Positions 45,718 through 51,281 of a stretch of 51,281 nucleotides of DNA are shown piece by piece. Under the pieces are notes generated by a model. The model saw only the letters and a program-made list of their open reading frames with translations. It made no database searches and was not told where the DNA came from. The DNA is from Rhodobacter sp. (GTDB lineage: Bacteria; Pseudomonadota; Alphaproteobacteria; Rhodobacterales; Rhodobacteraceae): NCBI GenBank assembly GCA_020250125.1, contig JADCEL010000062.1:1-51281 (forward strand), read 5' to 3'. Position 1 is the first letter of the stretch; each line of letters starts with the position of its first letter. Made by a program: the position numbers and the translations under genes.

Positions 45718-46791
45718 TCACTCCCCGTACCGGTTCTTGTCGTGTTTTTCGACAATCGCCGCAAAGCGGCGGGCAAAGCGTTCGTCCGCCTTGGCCTTCT
45801 GTTCCAGAATCTTGCGGGCAAAGACCATGTTCCCTTCATGCGCTTCCAGCATGTCGGCCATCTTGTCATTGGTGGCCGCCCCGATCGCCGCCATGGCTGT
45901 CTGCGCCTCCTGATCCGTCTTCACGCCGATCTCGTTGATCCGGTGCGCCACATCCTGCTGCTGCGCCGTCTTCAGCGAACTGCTCAGCGCGTCATACAGC
46001 ACAACGCGCTGCCGGGTGTCTGTCTGCAGCTTGTTGATCAGCACCATCTGGGTCGCCGCCTGGTTCTGCAGGCTGTCCACCCAGGTCTTGCCCTTTTCGA
46101 TATAGCGCTCCAGCGTCTGGCTTCTGGCAAGCTGGACCTGCTCATCCTGCACCAGGGCGTTGTAGCGTGTGTTCAGGCCGGCAAGCTCTGTCTCCAGCCG
46201 GGTCCGCGCCGCCGCGTCCTGCTCTGCCGAAATGCGGTTCTCCACCTCGATGATCCTGGGGTCCATGCCCGATATCTCTGCGCGCACGGCCTCCAGCGCG
46301 GCAACCGCGGCCTCGCGTTCGTCCAGCGTCGCCGTCAGATTGGTTTCGACCCTGGCCTTCTGCCCGTTCAGAAGGTCAAGCTGCCCCTGCAGCAGTGTCA
46401 CGATCACATCCGACTTGACGATCAGATCCTGCAGCTTGTCATCGATTGACGCCGTGCGCAGCCGTTCCTGCCGCATCGCCTCTGACCGGCCCCTGGAGAA
46501 GAGGCCGATCAGGCTTTCGACCCCGGTCTTTGATCGCATCTCGTCGAAGTCTTTGGAAAAGCCCGCCGTGACATCGTCCAGCCCCATGATCAGTTCGGCG
46601 ATATTGGCATTCATCAGGTCGGTCTGCCTGGCCACATCGGCAAGCGTGGCCGTTTCGATATCAATGCCGGTCCCGCCCGCGCCCAGCGTGCCGCGCGCCG
46701 CTTCGATCCGGCCGGTTATCTCGGTGATCCTGGCCTGAGCCTTTGCCACCTCTGCCTGACTGTCCCGGATCTGCGCGTCAAAGTCGGCCAT
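45718..46791 (-). CDS. Uncharacterised coiled-coil protein
   Basis: A 357-aa, almost entirely helical protein. Residues 1-35 and about 120-290 show heptad-rich coiled coil (for example LNGQKARVETNLTATLDEREAAV). A segment with ESLIGLFSRGRSEAMRQERL is notable and resembles TelA-type (toxic anion resistance) helical proteins in pattern only. First gene of the block; its promoter should lie in 46792-47163. Function unknown. Confidence 0.8.
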   Translation of the reverse strand: MADFDAQIRDSQAEVAKAQARITEITGRIEAARGTLGAGGTGIDIETATLADVARQTDLMNANIAELIMGLDDVTAGFSKDFDEMRSKTGVESLIGLFSRGRSEAMRQERLRTASIDDKLQDLIVKSDVIVTLLQGQLDLLNGQKARVETNLTATLDEREAAVAALEAVRAEISGMDPRIIEVENRISAEQDAAARTRLETELAGLNTRYNALVQDEQVQLARSQTLERYIEKGKTWVDSLQNQAATQMVLINKLQTDTRQRVVLYDALSSSLKTAQQQDVAHRINEIGVKTDQEAQTAMAAIGAATNDKMADMLEAHEGNMVFARKILEQKAKADERFARRFAAIVEKHDKNRYGE

Positions 46792-47163
46792 GGCCCGCCC
46801 CCTGTTGTGAACTTCACATCAATTTGGGGAAGTATTGCGCAATTACATCCCCTGCGTCACCGGGAATCCGCAAGGGGCACCTTCCCCTGACGTCGGGGTG
46901 ATTGCCGGCAGGGACTTTCCTGTTCAGGCAAGACATCCAAACAGCGGATGTCGAAAGCGCAGGAAAGCCGGGCGGGCTGGCCGGACAGAGATCAAGGCGG
47001 AACATCTTGCGGCACCTTGCGGTTCCAACCGTTCAAAGACCCGACGGTTGCACGGCGATGCCTTCTGCCCAAGGGCATGGGTGGTCCAGCCCGCCTGATC
47101 ATTCCGCCCTTTGAACCGCCCGGCCTGTCGCGGTCGGGTGCGCCTTCGCGGGGGGCGCGCCGA
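46792..47163. other. 372-bp intergenic region upstream of the uncharacterised block
   Basis: This lies between the trpF stop and the coiled-coil gene start. It contains an inverted repeat TGTGAA-C-TTCACA at 46806-46818, 15 bp before the ATG, a possible operator. I see no gene or RNA. The expected trpB does not follow trpF here. Confidence 0.45.
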
Positions 47164-47859
47164 TCATGACGGGCCTGGTGGTGCGGGCCTGCTGATCCTT
47201 GCGTCCTGACGATCTTGCCAATGCTGCGCCGCCGCCACGAAGGCCGCAATCCTGTCAGGGTCTTTGACCCCCGGCGCGCTTTCGACCCCGGACGAGACAT
47301 CAACCTGCCGCGCGCCGGTCAGGCGCATGGCCTCGGCCACATTCCCTGCCGTCAGGCCCCCGGCCAGCATCCAGGGGCGCAGCCAGCGGCGGCCCGCCAG
47401 CAGCCGCCAGTCAAAGGCAAGGCCGTTGCCGCCCGGCAGGGCCGCCCCGCGCGGCGGTTTCGCATCGATCAGAAGCTGATCGGCCACGGCGGAATATTCC
47501 AGGATCGCGGGCAGGTCGCCTTCATCCGCCACGCCCAGCGCCTTCATCACCGGCAGGCGGTAGCGGGCGCGCACCTCATCCACCCGGCCGGGCGATTCGG
47601 TGCCATGCAATTGCAGCATGTCCAGCGGCACGGCTTCGACAATGGCATCCAGAGTGGTGTCATCGGCGTCCACGGTCAGCGCCACCCGCGCCAGTCCGAC
47701 CGGGGCAGACAGCGCGGCCAGCCGCGCCCCGGACAGAGTCAGGTTGCGGGGCGACTTTGCAAAGAACACGAATCCGGCATAGGCCGCCCCGGCACGCGCA
47801 ACCGCAGCAACATCGGCCGGCGTGCGCAGGCCGCAGATTTTCACCCGGATGCCGGCCAA
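47164..47859 (-). CDS. trpF: Phosphoribosylanthranilate isomerase
   Basis: Third-step isomerase of tryptophan synthesis; TIM barrel. 231 aa, slightly long at the C-terminus. [12 protein letters not shown] holds the catalytic Cys, QLHGTE and a LIDAKPP-like strand (D catalytic) follow, and [13 protein letters not shown] and [10 protein letters not shown] bind phosphate. It is third in a tight minus-strand run after ihfB and lapA. Confidence 0.96.
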   Translation of the reverse strand: MAGIRVKICGLRTPADVAAVARAGAAYAGFVFFAKSPRNLTLSGARLAALSAPVGLARVALTVDADDTTLDAIVEAVPLDMLQLHGTESPGRVDEVRARYRLPVMKALGVADEGDLPAILEYSAVADQLLIDAKPPRGAALPGGNGLAFDWRLLAGRRWLRPWMLAGGLTAGNVAEAMRLTGARQVDVSSGVESAPGVKDPDRIAAFVAAAQHWQDRQDARISRPAPPGPS

Positions 47860-47862
47860 GGG

Positions 47863-48228
47863 CTATCCGGCCTTCTGCCTGGGTTCCAGCAGGGCCAGCA
47901 CCTCATCCTCGGGCTCGGGCCGGGCGGCGGCGCGCAGCCGTGTCACCTCGCGCTCCAGCCGGGCAACTTCGCGCGCCGTGGTCAGGGCTGTGGTCCGGTG
48001 CTTTGATTCGCGCGCCCATTCCCAGAAAAAGCCAATCAGCAGACCCACCCCGATGCCGCCGAAGATCACCAGGAACAGCGGCAGCCGGATGGACCAGGAC
48101 AGGCCCAGGAACAGGCCCATATCCTGCGGCAGGGCCTGAAGCGTCACCGGATCACGGTTGGCGATGGCGACGGTCAGCAGGCTGACCGCCAGCAGCGCAA
48201 GCAGCAGATAGCGGAAAAAGCGGATCAT
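47863..48228 (-). CDS. LapA-family (DUF1049) membrane protein
   Basis: A 121-aa protein with two helices (about 5-25 and 47-70) and a charged helical cytoplasmic tail (ARLEREVTRLRAAARPEPEDEV). The pattern is that of LapA/YciS, which assists LPS assembly regulation in enterics; the role in this organism is inferred. It ends 3 bp before trpF. Confidence 0.87.
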   Translation of the reverse strand: MIRFFRYLLLALLAVSLLTVAIANRDPVTLQALPQDMGLFLGLSWSIRLPLFLVIFGGIGVGLLIGFFWEWARESKHRTTALTTAREVARLEREVTRLRAAARPEPEDEVLALLEPRQKAG

Positions 48229-48250
48229 GGGGCAGGGTCCCTTGCCGGGT

Positions 48251-48532
48251 TCACTTGCCGTTCAGACGGTCGCGCAGCAGCTTTCCGGTCTTGAAGAACG
48301 GCACGTTTTTCTGGTCCACCTCAACGGCTTCACCGGTGCGCGGATTCCGCCCCAGCCTGGCATCGCGGGCCTTGACCGAAAATGCGCCGAAACCGCGCAG
48401 CTCAACCCGGTCACCCTTGGCCAGCGCCTCGATGATTTCTTCGAAGACGGTGTTCACGATCCGCTCGACATGCCGCTGTGTCAGATGCGGGTTTTCTTCA
48501 GCGATTCTCTGGATCAGTTCCGACCGGATCAT
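48251..48532 (-). CDS. ihfB: Integration host factor subunit beta
   Basis: DNA-bending heterodimer partner with IhfA. 93 aa. [19 protein letters not shown], the [13 protein letters not shown] dimer helix, [21 protein letters not shown] (with the intercalating Pro arm) and [15 protein letters not shown] are diagnostic. ATG 48532 was chosen; the frame extends 12 residues upstream. First gene of ihfB-lapA-trpF. Confidence 0.97.
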   Translation of the reverse strand: MIRSELIQRIAEENPHLTQRHVERIVNTVFEEIIEALAKGDRVELRGFGAFSVKARDARLGRNPRTGEAVEVDQKNVPFFKTGKLLRDRLNGK

Positions 48533-48579
48533 CCGACGTGTCCCCCCTGTGGTCTCATGTACCGCCACATCATCCGGGG

Positions 48580-48607
48580 ACTATAGGCAATAAATTCAAC
48601 CGCACAA
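48580..48607 (-). promoter_or_regulatory. Candidate ihfB promoter
   Basis: On the minus strand: TTGTGC (48607-48602), 16-bp spacer, TATAGT (48585-48580). It lies 47 bp upstream of the ihfB ATG and after the rpsA terminator. Called from consensus only. Confidence 0.5.
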
Positions 48608-48654
48608 ACAGGAAAACCCTGCCATCCCGGATGCCCGGGGCGGCCTTGCGCAAA

Positions 48655-48709
48655 AGGAAGGGGCCCCACCCTGCGGTGAGGCCCCGGTCGGGGCGGCTTT
48701 CGCCCCGGA
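48655..48709 (-). terminator. Terminator region after rpsA
   Basis: Minus strand: GGGGC/GCCCC hairpin (about 48691-48708), then an 11-bp stem GGGGCCTCACC with GGGTGGGGCCCC (48685-48660), followed by TTCCTTTTG. Two hairpins directly behind the rpsA stop. Confidence 0.8.
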
Positions 48710-50395
48710 TCAGCTCTTGTCGGAACCCTTCAGGGCCGCGCCAAGGATATCGCCCAGCGAGGCACCCGAATCGGACGAGCCATATTGTTCGACCGCTTCC
48801 TTCTCTTCCGCAATCTCGCGCGCCTTGATCGACAGGCCCAGGCGGCGGGTCTTCGGATCGATGTTGGTCACGCGCACATCGATGTGATCGCCGACCTGAA
48901 AGCGTTCGGGGCGCTGTTCAGAGCGGTCACGCGACAGGTCGGAGCGGCGGATGAACGACTTGGCGCCGTTGTATTCCACCTCGACGCCACCCTCTTCGAT
49001 GGCAGTGACCTTGACGGTCACGATCGAGCCGCGCTTCACGCCATCGACAGCCTCGGTGAAGCTGTCATTGCCCACGGCCTTGACCGACAGCGAGATGCGT
49101 TCCTTCTCGACATCCACTTCGGTGACAGAGGCTTTGACCGTGTCGCCCTTGCGGTAGGTCTGGATCGCGTCTTCGCCGCGCTGGTCCCAGGACAGGTCCG
49201 ACAGGTGGACCATCCCGTCGATATCGTTGTCGAGGCCCACGAACAGACCGAATTCGGTGATGTTCTTGACTTCGCCCTCGATGACCGATCCCACGGGATG
49301 GGCCTCGGCAAAGACCTCCCACGGGTTGCGCTGTGTCTGCTTCAGGCCCAGCGACACGCGCCGCTTGGCGCTGTCAATCTCCAGCACCATGACATCCACT
49401 TCCTGCGAGGTGGAAACGATCTTGCCGGGGTGAACGTTCTTCTTGGTCCAGGACATTTCCGACACATGAACCAGGCCTTCGACGCCTGCTTCCAGTTCCA
49501 CGAAGGCCCCGTAATCGGTGATGTTCGTGACGCGGCCCTTGTGGACCGATGCCAGCGGATAGGCTTTTTCCACGGCATCCCAGGGGTCGGCCTGAAGCTG
49601 CTTCATGCCAAGGGAAATGCGGTGGGTTTCCTTGTTGATCTTGATGACCTGAACCTTCAGCGTCTCGCCGATCGACAGGATTTCCGACGGGTGGTTGACG
49701 CGCCGCCACGCCATGTCGGTGACGTGCAGCAGGCCGTCAACACCGCCCAGATCAACGAAGGCACCGTATTCGGTGATGTTCTTGACCACACCATCCACGG
49801 TCTGACCTTCGGTCAGGTTCGAGATGACCTCGGCGCGCTGTTCGGCACGGCTTTCTTCCAGGATCGCGCGGCGCGACACCACGATGTTGCCACGGCGGCG
49901 GTCCATCTTCAGAATCTGGAAGGGCTGCTTCATGCCCATCAGGGGGCCTGCGTCACGCACGGGGCGCACATCGACCTGGCTGCCGGGAAGAAAGGCCACC
50001 GCCCCGCCCAGATCAACCGTGAAGCCGCCCTTGACGCGCCCGAAGATCGCGCCATCGACGCGCGTCTCGTTCGCATAGGCCTTTTCCAGACGGTCCCAGG
50101 CCTCTTCGCGCTTGGCCTTGTCGCGGCTGATCACAGCCTCGCCACGGGCATTCTCGACGCGGTCAAGGTAGACTTCCACCTCATCGCCCACGGCTATGTC
50201 GGCGGTGCCGCCCAGATCGGCAAATTCCTTCAGGTCAACGCGGCCCTCCATCTTGTAGCCGACGTCGATGATGGCCTGGCCCGCCTCGATGGCAATGACC
50301 CTGCCCTTTACGACAGAGCCCTCTTCGGGGGTGTCAATCTCGAAGCTTTCCTTCAGCAGGGCTTCGAATTCTTCCATGGTTGCTTTGGCGCACAT
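48710..50395 (-). CDS. rpsA: 30S ribosomal protein S1
   Basis: Binds mRNA for translation initiation. 561 aa with six S1 OB-fold repeats, for example EGSVVKGRVIAIEAGQAIID, VDGVVKNITEYGAFVDLGGVDG, KGRVTNITDYGAFVELEAGV and EGEVKNITEFGLFVGLDND. The start MCAKATMEEFEALL at 50395 follows AAGGAA and was preferred over ATG 50377. The upstream frame is open by chance. Leader of about 155 nt from the proposed promoter. Confidence 0.97.
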   Translation of the reverse strand: MCAKATMEEFEALLKESFEIDTPEEGSVVKGRVIAIEAGQAIIDVGYKMEGRVDLKEFADLGGTADIAVGDEVEVYLDRVENARGEAVISRDKAKREEAWDRLEKAYANETRVDGAIFGRVKGGFTVDLGGAVAFLPGSQVDVRPVRDAGPLMGMKQPFQILKMDRRRGNIVVSRRAILEESRAEQRAEVISNLTEGQTVDGVVKNITEYGAFVDLGGVDGLLHVTDMAWRRVNHPSEILSIGETLKVQVIKINKETHRISLGMKQLQADPWDAVEKAYPLASVHKGRVTNITDYGAFVELEAGVEGLVHVSEMSWTKKNVHPGKIVSTSQEVDVMVLEIDSAKRRVSLGLKQTQRNPWEVFAEAHPVGSVIEGEVKNITEFGLFVGLDNDIDGMVHLSDLSWDQRGEDAIQTYRKGDTVKASVTEVDVEKERISLSVKAVGNDSFTEAVDGVKRGSIVTVKVTAIEEGGVEVEYNGAKSFIRRSDLSRDRSEQRPERFQVGDHIDVRVTNIDPKTRRLGLSIKAREIAEEKEAVEQYGSSDSGASLGDILGAALKGSDKS

Positions 50396-50557
50396 GCGGT
50401 GTAGGTTCCTTTTCGTGTGTTTCGCTGGCCATGCGGTTGGCTCCGCCGGTCTTGGGTCTGCCGCCGCCGCGATGCCGCAAAACAACAAGGGCCGGAGATG
50501 ATCCGACCCTGCAGTCCTCAAGCGATCCCGGCTCTGGCGGCCTGTTCGACGGCTGCG

Positions 50558-50586
50558 CGTATAGGCGGGATGGCAAAGGAAGGCAA
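50558..50586 (-). promoter_or_regulatory. Sigma-70-type promoter for rpsA
   Basis: Minus strand: TTGCCT (50586-50581), 17-bp spacer, TATACG (50563-50558). The -10 hexamer equals that of the rpmI promoter in this window. It lies in the 265-bp gap between the GIY-YIG-like gene and rpsA; no other feature is seen there. Confidence 0.65.
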
Positions 50587-50660
50587 GACCGCATCCGCGC
50601 GTGGCTGCGGCGGCCTTCCGGCAACAATCGCCCCATGCCGGTGGCGCGCTGCCGCCAAGA

Positions 50661-51188
50661 TCAGCTGTCACCCTCAATCTCTTGCGCCAGGCCCAAAAGC
50701 TGCCGATGATATTTGGACAACCGCTGGAAATGCGCCTGTATTGCCACAGCGATTTCCTTTGAATTCTTTACAGCCAGGAAGTGTCCAACAATCTGGCCGT
50801 AATGCTCTGCCTGACGGGGAAGGCGAAGAGCAGGGTCAAGCTTTTCCAGGATCTCTACGTCCGGCATGACCTGAACGATCTGAAATGGATCGGGTATCTG
50901 CAACCCGCCATCCGGTGGCGGCACAGGCACTTTCCCGTTCATCAGCGCAGATTGTGGATGAAACGCATGATACAACAGGGTTTCAAGCCTTGGCATCTCG
51001 TCGACGGATTGGACCGGATACGCCCAGACCCATGCAATTTCCCAGACATCCACCTGTCTGTTTGCGATGATGTCGGATCGGGCCGACGTGAGGTGGCGGT
51101 TTACCCGGGCACGGATACCGTCCCGTGATTGCCCGACATACAGCTTAGGCTCAAGTTTCAAGTGCAACACCCGGAGCCTGAAAGGCAT
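50661..51188 (-). CDS. GIY-YIG-like nuclease domain protein
   Basis: A 175-aa protein. The N-terminal part has the GIY-YIG pattern: VLHLKLEPKLYVGQS (the YVG strand), the conserved Arg/His in RDGIRARVNRHL, and the catalytic-type Glu at about 69 in MPRLETLLYHAF. The first GIY strand is degenerate. The C-terminal half is helical and unrecognised. Composition is less G+C-rich than rpsA. Its ATG is 11 bp from the divergent IS30 transposase start, so the N-terminus may have been altered by that element. Nuclease activity is inferred. Confidence 0.68.
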   Translation of the reverse strand: MPFRLRVLHLKLEPKLYVGQSRDGIRARVNRHLTSARSDIIANRQVDVWEIAWVWAYPVQSVDEMPRLETLLYHAFHPQSALMNGKVPVPPPDGGLQIPDPFQIVQVMPDVEILEKLDPALRLPRQAEHYGQIVGHFLAVKNSKEIAVAIQAHFQRLSKYHRQLLGLAQEIEGDS

Positions 51189-51199
51189 AGGATGTTGCG

Positions 51200-51281
51200 A
51201 TGGACAGACAAAGCAAGCACCTCAGCAGCGAGGAACGTGGCGTGATCTTGGCCGAGCATGAACGGGGCAATAGCCAGCGGG
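51200..51281 (+). mobile_element. IS30-family transposase, N-terminal fragment at window edge
   Basis: 27 codons are visible: MDRQSKHLSSEERGVILAEH, then ERGNSQR. This is the typical helix-turn-helix start of IS30-type transposases. The rest lies beyond the window. I cannot fix the left inverted repeat with confidence. Confidence 0.75.

Noticed and set aside
45718-46791. Firm assignment as TelA (toxic anion resistance)
   Set aside because: Only a helical pattern and one short segment are similar; no diagnostic TelA motif could be confirmed.

Overview
The window reads as chromosome of a high-GC alphaproteobacterium of the Rhodobacterales (Rhodobacter/Tabrizicola/Gemmobacter-like). The evidence is strongly G+C-rich codon use, Rhodobacterales-type gene neighbourhoods (rpsA-ihfB-lapA-trpF, rpmI-rplT-pheS-pheT, argH-lipoprotein-lysA, ftsE-ftsX-acyltransferase, phaA-phaB) and the protein signatures. 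I see no rRNA, tRNA or CRISPR. One partial IS30-type transposase runs off the right edge.

Layout. 1-880: non-coding, two direct copies of a palindrome-rich module plus a partial third. 885-9681: a membrane coiled-coil protein, greA, ETF:ubiquinone oxidoreductase, a secreted TPR protein, ispE, a polyprenyl diphosphate synthase, DUF2007 protein, a TrmN6-like methyltransferase and a DUF465 protein. 9668-14802: DMT exporter, phaB and phaA (polyhydroxybutyrate precursor synthesis), an EAL phosphodiesterase, tag, and a TlpA-like thioredoxin. 14824-20652: argH, an LptM-like lipoprotein, a DUF2834 protein, lysA and a DUF4175 protein. 20659-26763: zinc-ribbon membrane protein, ftsE-ftsX-plsC, a frameshifted TfoX-like relic, an SMR exporter, accA, and two small proteins. 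27330-31834: a D-Glu-type epimerase with a D-amino-acid transaminase, DUF1244, N-formylglutamate amidohydrolase, pyk. 32242-36952: rpmI, rplT, pheS, an inserted lower-GC membrane gene, pheT. 47164-51188 (minus strand): rpsA, ihfB, lapA, trpF, and a GIY-YIG-like nuclease gene.

The unusual part is 37005-46791, a minus-strand block of uncharacterised genes with very short gaps or overlaps: coiled-coil protein, small membrane protein, 377-aa protein, AAA ATPase, secreted protein, then a 1.9-kb tandem repeat array, a DUF559-type nuclease, a 456-aa protein, a small membrane protein and a DUF1523-like membrane protein. The array has seven full units of 217-218 bp plus two partial ones. Each full unit joins a palindromic, G-quadruplex-prone element to a degenerate copy of the start of the 456-aa protein gene (ribosome binding site, ATG and about 20 codons). 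The common 218-bp period makes each small ORF end in a TGA that overlaps the next ATG. This chain leads into the nuclease gene, which is coupled in the same way to the 456-aa gene. I consider this the best candidate for something undescribed. Its function is unknown, and any link between nuclease and repeat amplification is inference.
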